From assembly GCA_947167715.1 (NCBI GenBank), contig CAMVJD010000010.1:1-64000 (forward strand): a DNA stretch of 64,000 nt. The letters run 5' to 3'. This DNA comes from an uncultured Eubacteriaceae bacterium (GTDB taxonomy: Bacteria; Bacillota; Clostridia; Lachnospirales; CAG-274). A program made the translations under genes and the position numbers. The notes under the pieces were generated by a model. The model was not told the origin of the DNA, ran no database searches, and saw only the letters and a program-made list of their open reading frames with translations. The number at the start of each line of letters is the position of its first letter. The stretch's first letter is position 1. Positions 1-9,891 of this stretch are shown piece after piece.

Positions 1-87
1 ATGTCCGACGAGGTGTATTATATCACAGTCAGCGGCGTCGTTTTGTTTCTTACCGTAAGCAGGATAGAAAAAAGGCGCTGGAGTTAA
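1..87 (+). CDS. C-terminal end of an ABC-2 type permease (partial)
   Basis: The reading frame is open at the left window edge and ends with TAA at 85-87, leaving 28 residues that finish in EKRRWS. A hydrophobic stretch followed by a basic-aromatic tail is the usual end of ABC-2/GldF-type permeases. The next gene, starting 18 bp downstream, is a GldG-like protein, the normal partner of such permeases. The family call therefore rests on context plus the tail; the body of the gene lies outside the window. Confidence 0.6.
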   Translation: MSDEVYYITVSGVVLFLTVSRIEKRRWS

Positions 88-105
88 GCGGAAAGGTGTA
101 TTAAA

Positions 106-1506
106 ATGAAAAAATTTTTTACCGATAAAAAAATAAGATACGGTACGTTTTCAACCGTAATAACATTGGTGTTTATTGCCGTGCTTATTGTTGTAAACCT
201 TATAATAGGCGAGCTTGACCATAAGTTTGATATGACCTCGGCGGACACCTATTCAATAAGTGAAAAGACCCGAAATGTACTTGTCGGTCTGGACAAGGAT
301 ATAACCATATATACTATGTTTAAAACGGGCAATACGGATAATATAGTTACCCGTGTGCAGCACATACTTGACCAGTATGCCGAAAACCCGCATATAAATG
401 TTGAAAACAAGGACCTTTATTTATATCCCGATTTTGTAAAGCAGTATTCGGGCGAGGATAAAACGGTCGCCTTAAACAGCCTTGTTGTAACAAACGGCAA
501 GCGCTTTAAGGTAATAAACTACGAGGAATATTTTGATAATTCGGGCGCGCTTAATGTTGAAAGCTGTGTCACGGGCGCCATAAACTACGTTGGCCTTGAA
601 AGCGACAGCGTTATATATGCCGTAACGGGTCACGGTGAAATAGATACATCGCAGTTTACCGGCTTTGTAAAGCAGGCAGAGCTTGCAAATTACAGCTTTA
701 AAACTGTAAACCTGCTTGAAAGCGATATCCCCGAGGATTGCTCCATACTTCTTATGACTACCTGCTACCGTGATTATTCCGAGGACGAGGTACAGAAGAT
801 AAAGGACTATCTTACCGCGGACGGCCGCCTGATGTTTATTGCAAGCGCAATAAGCAGGGACGACCATCCCAATATGATAAGCGTTTTAAATGCCTATGGT
901 CTGGATATAGGAAAAACCTATATTATGGAAAACGATACGTCAAATTATTTGCAAAATCCCGTGGGCGTTATTGCAAAGCAAACAGATCACAGCATAAACA
1001 ACAGCCTTAAAGAGGGCAAATATAAGGTGCTTTGCTATTGTGCAAACGGCATAAATGTGCTGGAGCTTAAAAAGCAGGGTCTTGAGATAGAGGATGTGCT
1101 TACAAGCTCGGATACGTCCTATTTAAAGGGCGAGGGGAATATGTCGCCCAACTTTGAGTCGGGGGACGAAAAAGGCCCATTTGCCATGGCAACTGCCGTA
1201 ACGGATTCGACCTATACGGATAAGTCGCATAAAACAAAGCTTATGGTAATAGGCTGCTTTTATATGCTTTATCCCGATGCGGATGCCGTTGTAAACGGTG
1301 CAAACTCCACATTTTTGGTAAACAGCCTTAACTGGCTTAATGATGCACAGGACAATGTTTATATCGCACCCAAAAGCCTTGCAAACGAAAAGATCGTTAT
1401 AGATGCGGGCACGGCCGATAAAATCAAGATACTTGCCTGGGGTATTATCCCGGGTATAATATTCATTGTCGGTTTTATAGTTTGTTTAAAACGACGCAAC
1501 GGCTAA
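106..1506 (+). CDS. GldG-like ABC transporter auxiliary protein
   Basis: 466 residues. A membrane segment at about residues 17-37 is followed by a large extracytoplasmic domain and a second membrane segment near the C-terminus (about 442-462), ending in a short basic tail. The N-terminal part (DMTSADTYSISEKTRNVL) matches the start of the GldG/ABC-type uncharacterized transport domain, whose members sit beside ABC-2 permeases and an ATPase. The exported cargo is unknown for most members. SD GAAAGGTG precedes the ATG. A DUF4340-like gene follows 12 bp downstream, the usual partner, so the three form one operon with the permease to the left. Family call fairly sure; function inferred. Confidence 0.8.
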   Translation: MKKFFTDKKIRYGTFSTVITLVFIAVLIVVNLIIGELDHKFDMTSADTYSISEKTRNVLVGLDKDITIYTMFKTGNTDNIVTRVQHILDQYAENPHINVENKDLYLYPDFVKQYSGEDKTVALNSLVVTNGKRFKVINYEEYFDNSGALNVESCVTGAINYVGLESDSVIYAVTGHGEIDTSQFTGFVKQAELANYSFKTVNLLESDIPEDCSILLMTTCYRDYSEDEVQKIKDYLTADGRLMFIASAISRDDHPNMISVLNAYGLDIGKTYIMENDTSNYLQNPVGVIAKQTDHSINNSLKEGKYKVLCYCANGINVLELKKQGLEIEDVLTSSDTSYLKGEGNMSPNFESGDEKGPFAMATAVTDSTYTDKSHKTKLMVIGCFYMLYPDADAVVNGANSTFLVNSLNWLNDAQDNVYIAPKSLANEKIVIDAGTADKIKILAWGIIPGIIFIVGFIVCLKRRNG

Positions 1507-1518
1507 GGAGTTTTTTAT

Positions 1519-2976
1519 ATGAAGAAAAAAATGATAATGCTTGCGGGGCTTTTGATAGCGGCGGCGGTTTTGCTGGGTGTTTATGGCATTGCCAAAAACA
1601 AGCCGAGCGGCGGACCGAGACCCGAGACCGAGCAGTATTCGGCAACCGAGGGAAATTTATACTCCGTTATAAATTATGATATTGTGAAAATAGCGGAAAT
1701 AGATGTAAAAAAAGGTGATAAAAACATTAAATTTCTTGTAACGGGGGACGGTGTCAAAATTGAAAATGTTGATTTGGCGCTTATGAAACGTGAACAGGTA
1801 AGTATGATGTTTGATGCGCTTATAAACATTCGCTCCGACAACAAGGTCGGGGATTTTACGGGTGATGAGCTTGAGGTATATGGTTTGAGTGAACCGCAGG
1901 CGCAGGCAGTTTATGATTTTGCCAGCTCGGATAAGACCGATACGCTTTATATCGGTGCGCTTACACCCGACAATACTTATTATTATGTAAAAAAAGCAGA
2001 CGACAGCGCCGTATATACAATAGATAAAACCGTCGGCGACCGCATTATGCAGGATATTACGGCTATGGCGGACCTTAGCATTGACGAGCTTGACGCAAAC
2101 GGACTTGCAAAACTCGAGGTCAAACAAAAGGACAGGGACGACCTTATCATCTCGTTTGAAAAGGAAAACGAAAAGGCAAACGAAAACCTTGATAAAAGCG
2201 GCTTGCAGACCCTTGTTATGCATAAGCCCATAGAAAACCTTCTGGTTTATCCCTATAACCTTGAAACGGGGCTTTTGTACAACTACGACAAGTTTGTTAT
2301 AGAAAAAATGGTCGAGCTTGGCAGCGAAAATTTTGCAAAATACGGCCTTGACGATCCGCAGATGACTATACTTATGGCCGATACCGAAAACGGCGTTGCC
2401 TTAAGTGTCGGAAATTTGGACGAAACGGGAGAAAGCTATTATGTTTGCCCCAACGGTCAAAGGGCGGTATATACTATGCCAAAGGCGGCGCTTGAACCGT
2501 TTTTCAACTATAATATAATAGATTTTATTCAAAAATTCATTTCTCTGCATTTCAGGGACACGGTTGAAAGCATAGATATAAAGTCCGTATACGGCAATTA
2601 TACTGTAGAATTCAAAGAAGAGGGCGAAAACAAAATAATTGAAGAAAACGGCGTTAAAAAGGATAAGCGAAAGGAATATATCGGCGGGAAAAATGTTGAC
2701 AGCGATGCCTTTGCCGATTATTACGAGCTTTTGACGGGCCTTACCTTTGATGCGCTGGATGAAAGCGCTCCGCAGGGTGAGCCACAGGCCGTGATAACCT
2801 ATAAGATGCTTGACGGCAAGACGGATACAACGGTATTTTATAACTACGACGATACCTTCTTTTTGGCACAAAAAGAGGGCAGCGATATGAATATGCTGGT
2901 AACAAAGCAGCAGGTAAAGCAGGCAATTGAAAAGGCAGATAAACTGCCCGAGGCAAAAGGAGGCATAGAGGGATGA
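1519..2976 (+). CDS. DUF4340-like membrane-anchored protein
   Basis: 485 residues with an N-terminal membrane anchor (about residues 4-24) and a long extracytoplasmic region that appears to hold repeated beta-rich units of the DUF4340 kind (stretches such as YGLSEPQAQAVY and YGLDDPQMTILMA mark equivalent positions in successive units). DUF4340 proteins are commonly encoded directly after GldG-like proteins and are thought to work with the same ABC system at the membrane; no enzymatic activity is known. SD AAGGAG lies before the ATG. The stop overlaps the next start (ATGA), indicating translational coupling. Confidence 0.75.
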   Translation: MKKKMIMLAGLLIAAAVLLGVYGIAKNKPSGGPRPETEQYSATEGNLYSVINYDIVKIAEIDVKKGDKNIKFLVTGDGVKIENVDLALMKREQVSMMFDALINIRSDNKVGDFTGDELEVYGLSEPQAQAVYDFASSDKTDTLYIGALTPDNTYYYVKKADDSAVYTIDKTVGDRIMQDITAMADLSIDELDANGLAKLEVKQKDRDDLIISFEKENEKANENLDKSGLQTLVMHKPIENLLVYPYNLETGLLYNYDKFVIEKMVELGSENFAKYGLDDPQMTILMADTENGVALSVGNLDETGESYYVCPNGQRAVYTMPKAALEPFFNYNIIDFIQKFISLHFRDTVESIDIKSVYGNYTVEFKEEGENKIIEENGVKKDKRKEYIGGKNVDSDAFADYYELLTGLTFDALDESAPQGEPQAVITYKMLDGKTDTTVFYNYDDTFFLAQKEGSDMNMLVTKQQVKQAIEKADKLPEAKGGIEG

Positions 2977-3668
2977 GACATCTAAAACTGTTTTTTCTTA
3001 TAATGGTACTTGCGGCAATAGGCTGCGGTGTAAGCGGATATAAAAATTTAAGGTATCTTGCCTTTGAGCTTTCCGGTGCGCCGTATTCGTATACCGCCCG
3101 GACGGGACCTATAACGGAAATAAACGATATTTCGGAGCTGCCGCCAAAGGTAGTGCCGCTTGTAAAAAAGACGGGCTACAGCATTTTGGGTATGTTTTTG
3201 TGCATTTGGCTTTCTGTGCTGTCCGTAATTGCGATGATAATACTTCACTTAAGGTCGGAGCTTAATTTTTATCAGCGTGAAAAGAGGGTTTACGGCAGGG
3301 ATATAAGCGGTACAAAAATAACGCTTACCCTTAAAATACTGTGTATCGCTTTGCTTCTTATCGGTACAACAGTATTTGTATACTGCTGTTTAAAGCTTGG
3401 ACTTAGTTATAACGGCAAGCCCCTGCCGGATAGCTTGGCACAGATAATGCAGTATGGCGAGGCCGCAAAATGGATGTACGGCGTATATTTCAGCCTGTTT
3501 TTGCTTATTATGTCCGTTGTTTCGCTTTTGTCCGCCTTTATGTACGGCGCCTACAGACGTCGGCTCAATAAAAAAACGGGCTTTGCCGAGCGAAATGTCA
3601 GCAAGGAGGATATGAGCTACCTTTTGGATGTGGATTATTACTCCGATGAAAACAAGGATAAAAATTAA
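2973..3668 (+). CDS. Four-helix membrane protein of unknown function
   Basis: 231 residues, not recognised as a named family. Four hydrophobic segments are visible, at about residues 5-25, 64-90, 117-137 and 167-190, with a lysine-rich, charged C-terminal tail. The gene overlaps the DUF4340-like gene by 4 bp, so it belongs to the same operon and may be part of the same membrane complex. No catalytic motif is visible. It is the last gene before a new promoter and T-box leader. Confidence 0.6.
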   Translation: MRHLKLFFLIMVLAAIGCGVSGYKNLRYLAFELSGAPYSYTARTGPITEINDISELPPKVVPLVKKTGYSILGMFLCIWLSVLSVIAMIILHLRSELNFYQREKRVYGRDISGTKITLTLKILCIALLLIGTTVFVYCCLKLGLSYNGKPLPDSLAQIMQYGEAAKWMYGVYFSLFLLIMSVVSLLSAFMYGAYRRRLNKKTGFAERNVSKEDMSYLLDVDYYSDENKDKN

Positions 3669-3678
3669 AAAATAGTGC

Positions 3679-3707
3679 TTGACAAATAAGCAAATATTTG
3701 CTACAAT
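3679..3707 (+). promoter_or_regulatory. Sigma-A promoter of the T-box leader
   Basis: A perfect -35 TTGACA (3679-3684) and a -10 TACAAT (3702-3707) are separated by 17 bp. Transcription would begin at about 3714 and read into the T-box leader. Confidence 0.85.
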
Positions 3708-3713
3708 GACAAT

Positions 3714-3996
3714 GTTCAGTTTTATATTAGAAGACGTTGAACGAGACAACAGCGTTTTGTGCCCCAATTTCAGAGAGTCTGCGGCCGGTGTGAGCAGGCA
3801 GGAAAACAAAATGTCTTATCCCTCGGGAGTCAATTTTCCGAAAACGGCAGATACCGCGCTGTAGGGAAATATGGGTGGTCCCAATACAGGCCAAAGGTTT
3901 GACAGAACCTTTTAAGGTGTATGCAGTGATGTATACATAAATTTGGGGTGGTACCGCGATATTTCGTCCCCTGCATTTTATGCAGGGGGCTTTTTT
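3714..3996 (+). promoter_or_regulatory. T-box leader of the ilv/leu cluster (candidate Ile specifier)
   Basis: A T-box riboswitch senses the charging state of a tRNA and controls a terminator. Seen here: Stem I with lower helices TTGA/TCAA and CGAG/CTCG around a kink-turn-like bulge; helix CGTTTTGT (3753-3760)/ACAAAATG (3806-3813); an AG-box (AGAGAG, 3772-3777); a terminal loop with GGTGTGA; the T-box antiterminator sequence GGGTGGTACCGCG (3945-3957); and a terminator. The specifier loop 3' strand is TCTTATCC (3814-3821), and ATC (Ile, 3818-3820) sits in the expected place one nucleotide before the lower helix. The codon was assigned by hand folding; the nearby CTC (Leu) is the main alternative. 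Confidence 0.9.
3966..3996 (+). terminator. T-box regulated terminator
   Basis: Stem GTCCCCTGCA/TGCAGGGGGC with loop TTTTA, followed by six T. Its 5' side follows directly on the T-box sequence, as needed for mutually exclusive terminator and antiterminator. Confidence 0.9.
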
Positions 3997-4058
3997 AATG
4001 CAAAAATTCGTATGACAAAAATTTTTCGGTATTGTTACAAAATTTTTTCATATTTTTG

Positions 4059-4087
4059 TTGAATTTTTACATTATATATAGTATAAT
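4059..4087 (+). promoter_or_regulatory. Second promoter, downstream of the T-box terminator
   Basis: TTGAAT (4059-4064), 17 bp, TATAAT (4082-4087), placed about 40 bp before the ilvN start and after the T-box terminator. If active, it would give some T-box-independent transcription of ilvN. Sequence match only, in AT-rich DNA. Confidence 0.5.
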
Positions 4088-4127
4088 AAAAAGAAGTTTA
4101 GTTTTAAAGAAAGAAGGAAGGAATGCC

Positions 4128-4637
4128 ATGAACAGACACGTTTTATCAATTCTGGTAGACAACAATGCGGGTGTTTTAAGCCGTATAGCAGGCTTGTTTA
4201 CAAGACGAGGCTATAATATCTCAAGCCTTAGTGTCGGCGAAACGCAGGATGAAAAGGTATCACGCATTACCATTGTGGTTTTCTGTGACGATCTGGTTAT
4301 CGAGCAGATAATAAAGCAGGTGGACAAGCTGATAGATGTTATCCGCGTTATAGAACTTGACAACGAAAGAGGCATATTCAGAGAGCTTGCGCTTATAAAG
4401 GTATTCGCACCGCCGGAAAAGAGAGCAGACATTATAAATATAGTCGATATATTCCGCGCAAATATTGTGGATGTCGGCACAGAAACGCTCACCATTGAAA
4501 TAACGGGCGAGCAGACAAAGATCGAGGCCTTCAAGGAGCTTATTGAGGACTTCGGTATTAAAGAGATAGTGCGAACCGGTATGACCGGTCTTTGCAGGGG
4601 CAACAACCCCATAAAAAATACAAGAAATGAAAAATAA
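4128..4637 (+). CDS. ilvN: Acetolactate synthase small (regulatory) subunit
   Basis: 169 residues. It is the regulatory subunit of acetohydroxyacid synthase and gives the large subunit (ilvB at 13031) feedback control by branched-chain amino acids. An N-terminal ACT domain is clear (RHVLSILVDNNAGVLSRIAG, then FTRRGYNISSLSVG), followed by the typical C-terminal half (RELALIKV..., IVDVGTETLTIEITG). The ATG at 4128 is chosen because it follows AAGGAAGG and gives the normal family start; an in-frame upstream ATG at 4032 would add an unrelated hydrophobic stretch. First gene after the T-box leader. The symbol ilvH is used for the same subunit. Confidence 0.95.
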   Translation: MNRHVLSILVDNNAGVLSRIAGLFTRRGYNISSLSVGETQDEKVSRITIVVFCDDLVIEQIIKQVDKLIDVIRVIELDNERGIFRELALIKVFAPPEKRADIINIVDIFRANIVDVGTETLTIEITGEQTKIEAFKELIEDFGIKEIVRTGMTGLCRGNNPIKNTRNEK

Positions 4638-5678
<1,041 letters not shown>

Positions 5679-5679
5679 T

Positions 5680-5839
5680 TTATAAGAATTAAATTCAAAG
5701 GCAAAATTTTAATTATGGCTTTCGCAGAAAGTGAAATTTTAGCGTTGAGGAGAATTTTTTGAATTTATTCAAAAAAACTCCGTAGCGTTAGGAAATTTCA
5801 AATAATTAAAATTTTGGCATCATTAGCTGATTCTTATAA
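5680..5839. repeat. 160-bp imperfect palindrome between ilvC and cimA
   Basis: Nested inverted arms: TTATAAGAAT (5680-5689)/ATTCTTATAA (5830-5839); CAAAATTTTAATTA (5702-5715)/TAATTAAAATTTTG (5803-5816); TGAAATTT (5732-5739)/AAATTTCA (5793-5800); and a core TTTTTTGAA (5755-5763)/TTCAAAAAA (5768-5776) inside GGAG/CTCC. The whole unit could fold into one long hairpin. It could be a MITE-like insertion or an RNA processing/termination structure between ilvC and cimA. No second copy was seen in this window. Confidence 0.75.
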
Positions 5840-5930
5840 ATAATTAATTTTTAAACATATAATTTCTGCCGCCTGCGGCGCAAACCAACGGCGGCATTTT
5901 TATCCTGTAAAGAACGGGGAGTATTCAGAA

Positions 5931-7523
5931 ATGTCAAAAAAGATAACTATTTTTGACTCAACACTAAGGGACGGCGCACAAGCCGAAGGTGTTTCCTTTA
6001 GTGTTGAGGACAAAATAAAGATAGTAAAGGCGCTTGACGAACTGGGCGTTGAATATATAGAGGCGGGCAATCCCGGGTCAAACCCCAAAGACCTTGAGTT
6101 TTTTGAGAGGATGAAGTCCGTAAAGCTTAAAAATTCAAAAATAGCGGCCTTTGGCAGCACGCGCAGAAGAGATATTTTACCGTCCGAGGACGGCAATCTC
6201 CGTGCGCTTTTGGGTGCGGGCACAGAGGCTGTGGCAATATTCGGCAAATCGTGGGATTTTCACGTTACCGATATAATAAATGCAACGCTTAAAGAAAATC
6301 TTGAAATGATATACGATACCATTGCCTTTTTAAAGGACAACGGCAAGTATGTTGTTTTTGATGCCGAGCATTTTTTTGACGGCTACAAGGAAAACCCCGA
6401 ATATGCGTTAAAGACGTTGGATTCGGCTTATCAGGCTGGCGCGGACTGTCTTTGCCTTTGCGATACAAACGGCGGCACATTCCCGCAGGAAATATACGAT
6501 ATAACAAAGCTTGTAAAGGATAAATTTGAAATAACGGTAGGTGTGCATTGCCATAACGACTGCGGTATGGCGGTGGCTAACTCCGTTATGGCAGTACAGG
6601 CGGGCGCGGAGCACGTTCAGGGCGTTATGACAGGCTTTGGCGAGCGCTGCGGCAATACAAATCTTTCGACGGTCATACCGAATTTGCAGTGTAAGCTTGA
6701 CTATGTTTGTATACCACAGGAGAATATATCAAAGCTTACTCACACCGCAAGAAAGGTCAGCGAAATAGCAAATCTTCAGCTTTCTATAAGAGAGCCATAT
6801 GTCGGCAAATGTGCTTTTGCGCACAAGGGCGGTATGCATATTGACGGCGTCTGTAAAAACAGCCGCAGCTTTGAGCATATAGACCCCTCGGTGGTCGGCA
6901 ACGAGCGTCACTTCCTTACAAGTGAGGTGGCGGGAAGAACGACTATTCTTTCGACCGTGCAGAAGATTATCCCGGGCGTTGAGAAAAACTCTCCCGAAAC
7001 GGGCAAGGTTATCGAAAAATTAAAAGAGCTTGAATATGAGGGCTATCAGTTTGAGGGCGCAGAGGGCGCATTTGAGCTGCTTATTAGAAAGACCCTCGGC
7101 AAGTACAAGCCGTTTTTTGAGCTTGAAAACTTTAAAATTATAGGCGAGCATCCGCCTTATGCGGACGGAAGAACGGCATCTGCGGTCATTAAAATCAAGG
7201 TGGACGGCAGATCGGAAATTACCGCCGCAGAGGGTGACGGCCCTGTAAATGCGCTGGATAAGGCACTTAGAAAGGCGCTTGAGGTATTCTATCCAAACCT
7301 TTCGGATGTACACCTTGTCGATTACAAAGTGCGTGTGCTTGACGGAAATTCCGCAACGGCATCCAAGGTAAGGGTACTTATAGAGTCCTCGGACGGAACG
7401 GACAACTGGACAACGGTCGGCGTTTCGGTCGATATTATAGAGGCCAGCTGGATAGCGCTTGTGGACTCGCTTGAATACAAGCTTATAAAGGATATAGAAC
7501 AGAAATTCAGAACATTTTTATGA
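5931..7523 (+). CDS. cimA: (R)-citramalate synthase
   Basis: 530 residues, the length of the CimA branch rather than 2-isopropylmalate synthase or homocitrate synthase. It condenses pyruvate and acetyl-CoA to citramalate, the threonine-independent entry to isoleucine. The N-terminal TIM barrel starts with FDSTLRDGAQAEGVSFSVED; metal-binding HCHNDCGMAVANS and the GFGERCGN loop follow; AHKGGMHIDGV and a C-terminal LeuA-type allosteric domain (about residues 390-530) complete it. SD GGGGAG. It lies 250 bp after ilvC, with the palindrome in between, and 30 bp before leuC. Some family members are named homocitrate synthase-like, but the motif set and context favour CimA. Confidence 0.9.
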   Translation: MSKKITIFDSTLRDGAQAEGVSFSVEDKIKIVKALDELGVEYIEAGNPGSNPKDLEFFERMKSVKLKNSKIAAFGSTRRRDILPSEDGNLRALLGAGTEAVAIFGKSWDFHVTDIINATLKENLEMIYDTIAFLKDNGKYVVFDAEHFFDGYKENPEYALKTLDSAYQAGADCLCLCDTNGGTFPQEIYDITKLVKDKFEITVGVHCHNDCGMAVANSVMAVQAGAEHVQGVMTGFGERCGNTNLSTVIPNLQCKLDYVCIPQENISKLTHTARKVSEIANLQLSIREPYVGKCAFAHKGGMHIDGVCKNSRSFEHIDPSVVGNERHFLTSEVAGRTTILSTVQKIIPGVEKNSPETGKVIEKLKELEYEGYQFEGAEGAFELLIRKTLGKYKPFFELENFKIIGEHPPYADGRTASAVIKIKVDGRSEITAAEGDGPVNALDKALRKALEVFYPNLSDVHLVDYKVRVLDGNSATASKVRVLIESSDGTDNWTTVGVSVDIIEASWIALVDSLEYKLIKDIEQKFRTFL

Positions 7524-7553
7524 TAAATATTTTTTAAAAGGAGAAATGAGATT

Positions 7554-8813
7554 ATGGGTATGACAATGACTCAGAAAATTTTAGCGGCTCACGCAGGTCT
7601 TGAGTCCGTTAAGGCAGGTCAGCTTATCGAAGCAAAGCTTGACCTTGTGCTTGGTAACGATGTAACAACACCCGTCGCTATCAAGGAATTTAAGAAAATA
7701 GGCGTAGACAAGGTATTTGACAAGGATAAGGTGGCTATCGTTCCCGACCACTTTACACCCAACAAGGATATCAAGTCCGCAGAGCACTGCAAAATGGTTC
7801 GTGAGTTCGCACACGGCAAGGATATAACAAACTACTTTGAGGTAGGCCAGATGGGTATCGAGCATTGCCTTCTTCCCGAGAGCGGCCTTGTTGTTTCGGG
7901 TGATGTTGTTATAGGTGCCGACTCTCATACCTGTACCTACGGCGCACTCGGCGCATTCTCAACAGGTGTGGGCTCTACCGATATGGCTGTTGGTATGGCA
8001 CGCGGCGTTGCTTGGTTCAAGGTTCCCGCTGCTTTAAAATTTGTTTTAAAGAATAAGCCCGCACAGTGGGTAAGCGGTAAGGATATCATTTTACATATCA
8101 TCGGTATGATAGGCGTTGACGGCGCACTTTACAAGTCTATGGAATTTGTGGGTGACGGTCTTCAGTACCTTTCAATGGACGACCGCTTTACCATTGCAAA
8201 TATGGCTATCGAGGCAGGCGGCAAGAACGGTATCTTCCCCGTTGACGAAAAGACACTTGAATATGTTAAGGAGCATTCGCAGAAGACTCCCGTTGTTTAC
8301 GAGGCTGACGAGGATGCAGAGTATGACGCGGTTTACGAGATCGACCTTTCTACACTTCGTCCTACCGTAGCATATCCGCATCTTCCCGAAAACACAAAGA
8401 CTATCGACGAGGCAAAGGGTCTTGAAATAGATCAGGTAGTTATCGGTTCTTGTACAAACGGCCGTATCTCCGATATGCGTATCGCCGCTTCTATCTTAAA
8501 GGGCAAGAAGATCGACAAGAATATCCGCTGCATCATTTTGCCGGGTACACAGAAGATATGGTTACAGTGTGTTGAGGAAGGCCTTGCAACTATCTTTGTA
8601 GAGGCAGGCTGTGCATTCTCCACACCTACCTGCGGTCCCTGCTTAGGCGGTCACATGGGTATACTTGCAAAGGGCGAAAGAGCGCTTTCAACAACTAACA
8701 GAAACTTTATCGGCCGTATGGGTCATCCCGAGAGCGAAGTTTATCTTGCAAGCCCCGCTGTTGCAGCTGCATCGGCTATTTACGGCAAGATAACAGATCC
8801 CGCAGAGGTTTGA
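7554..8813 (+). CDS. leuC: 3-isopropylmalate/citramalate isomerase large subunit
   Basis: 419 residues, the shorter (HacA/LeuC type 2) form of the aconitase-like large subunit. With LeuD it isomerises 2-isopropylmalate to 3-isopropylmalate and, in this context, citramalate to methylmalate. The 4Fe-4S ligands are visible: the Cys of VIGSCTNGR and the pair in [32 protein letters not shown] is the substrate loop. The ATG at 7554 follows AAAAGGAG; the Met at 7560 is a possible alternative. It sits between cimA and leuD. Confidence 0.95.
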   Translation: MGMTMTQKILAAHAGLESVKAGQLIEAKLDLVLGNDVTTPVAIKEFKKIGVDKVFDKDKVAIVPDHFTPNKDIKSAEHCKMVREFAHGKDITNYFEVGQMGIEHCLLPESGLVVSGDVVIGADSHTCTYGALGAFSTGVGSTDMAVGMARGVAWFKVPAALKFVLKNKPAQWVSGKDIILHIIGMIGVDGALYKSMEFVGDGLQYLSMDDRFTIANMAIEAGGKNGIFPVDEKTLEYVKEHSQKTPVVYEADEDAEYDAVYEIDLSTLRPTVAYPHLPENTKTIDEAKGLEIDQVVIGSCTNGRISDMRIAASILKGKKIDKNIRCIILPGTQKIWLQCVEEGLATIFVEAGCAFSTPTCGPCLGGHMGILAKGERALSTTNRNFIGRMGHPESEVYLASPAVAAASAIYGKITDPAEV

Positions 8814-8832
8814 TGAAAGGAGAATGTAAATT

Positions 8833-9342
8833 ATGAAAGCATGTGGAACAGTTTTTAAATATGGTGACAATATAGATACAGACGTTATTATCCCCGCAAG
8901 ATATCTTAACTCCTCCGACCCCAAGGAGCTTGCATCACATTGTATGGAGGATGCTATCCACTCTACGGTGCCTTTTGCGGCAAATGTTAAGGATGGCGAC
9001 ATCATCGTTGCGGAGAGAAACTTTGGCTGCGGTTCTTCAAGAGAGCACGCACCTATCGCTATAAAGGCAAGCGGTATTTCCTGCGTTATAGCTAAAAGCT
9101 TTGCAAGAATATTCTACCGCAACTGCATCAATATCGGTCTTCCTATCCTTGAATGTGAGGAAGCCGCAAACGATATTGATATGAGCGATAAGGTAGAGGT
9201 AAATTTTGATACGGGTGTTATCACAAATCTTACAAAAAATAAAACCTATCAGGCACAGCCTTTCCCCGAATTTATGAAGGAAATGATGGCAGCAGGCGGT
9301 CTTATCGAGCAGACAAAGGTTAAACTTGGTTTGAAAAAATAA
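8833..9342 (+). CDS. leuD: 3-isopropylmalate/citramalate isomerase small subunit
   Basis: 169 residues, the swivelling domain partner of Leu[14 protein letters not shown] at about residues 13-25 and [14 protein letters not shown] are the classic LeuD signatures; the latter loop contacts substrate. The length fits the short archaeal/clostridial form that pairs with the 419-residue LeuC. SD GAAAGGAG; the gene starts 19 bp after leuC, consistent with co-translation of a heterodimer. Confidence 0.95.
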   Translation: MKACGTVFKYGDNIDTDVIIPARYLNSSDPKELASHCMEDAIHSTVPFAANVKDGDIIVAERNFGCGSSREHAPIAIKASGISCVIAKSFARIFYRNCINIGLPILECEEAANDIDMSDKVEVNFDTGVITNLTKNKTYQAQPFPEFMKEMMAAGGLIEQTKVKLGLKK

Positions 9343-9385
9343 TTCCATAAACCTTAGCTATCTGCGCTGAAAGGAGAACATCACA

Positions 9386-9865
9386 ATGTCAGCGTATATA
9401 AATAAAGAGGACGAAAAAAATTACAAAAGTTTCAAATTTATTCTTAAAATAATTTTTCTGCTCTTTATTGTATTTGTGATATATCTTGTTTATGCTATCT
9501 TTCTCTATAAGCCTATTGCAATGATAAAAGTGTATTCTGTGGTAAACGGTGCGGACACGGTTTATGTAAATGTAAAACCGCAGACGGAACAGGTAAGTGC
9601 CGATGATGCCAAAAAACTTATAGATGCCTTTAAAAATGCCGAGTTTATTATGGACGGCAGGGGAGTGGGTTTTAAATGCGGCTTTGGCGAAAGATTTTCC
9701 GTACAGTTTACGGACAGCAAGACGGGCAGGAGCATATATGCTTGCAGGGCGCAGGACGGTTGCGGTGGTTTTCTTATTAACGGTGATTTGTATGACCTTA
9801 CCGATGAGTATTCTGACGAATGTGATAAAATATTGAAAAAATACGGCATGGGTCATTCATATTAA
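9386..9865 (+). CDS. Small single-pass membrane protein, unknown
   Basis: 159 residues, not recognised. A charged N-terminus (about 16 residues) is followed by one hydrophobic helix (about 19-42) and an exported domain of about 115 residues with four cysteines (FKCGFGERF, YACRAQDGCGG, YSDECDK) that might form disulfides or bind metal. A good SD (AAAGGAG) supports translation. It lies 43 bp after leuD and before leuB inside the branched-chain operon, but nothing in the sequence links it to that pathway. Confidence 0.65.
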   Translation: MSAYINKEDEKNYKSFKFILKIIFLLFIVFVIYLVYAIFLYKPIAMIKVYSVVNGADTVYVNVKPQTEQVSADDAKKLIDAFKNAEFIMDGRGVGFKCGFGERFSVQFTDSKTGRSIYACRAQDGCGGFLINGDLYDLTDEYSDECDKILKKYGMGHSY

Positions 9866-9891
9866 TAATTAGTCAATATAATGTAAAAGAC

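Noticed and set aside
472..867. Minus-strand frame opposite the GldG-like gene, and the many similar antisense frames across the window
   Set aside because: Shadow frames from codon bias of the real genes; no SD, no family signal, Cys/Tyr/Arg-rich composition.
3679..3864. 61-residue frame inside the ilv leader
   Set aside because: It coincides with T-box Stem I and is explained by conserved RNA structure; the start lies in the promoter spacer.
4032..4127. Upstream extension of ilvN
   Set aside because: Hydrophobic, AT-rich translation covering the second promoter; the family start with SD is at 4128.
5931..7523. 2-isopropylmalate synthase (leuA)
   Set aside because: The 530-residue length and the start motif FDSTLRDGAQAEGVSFSVED belong to the citramalate synthase branch.
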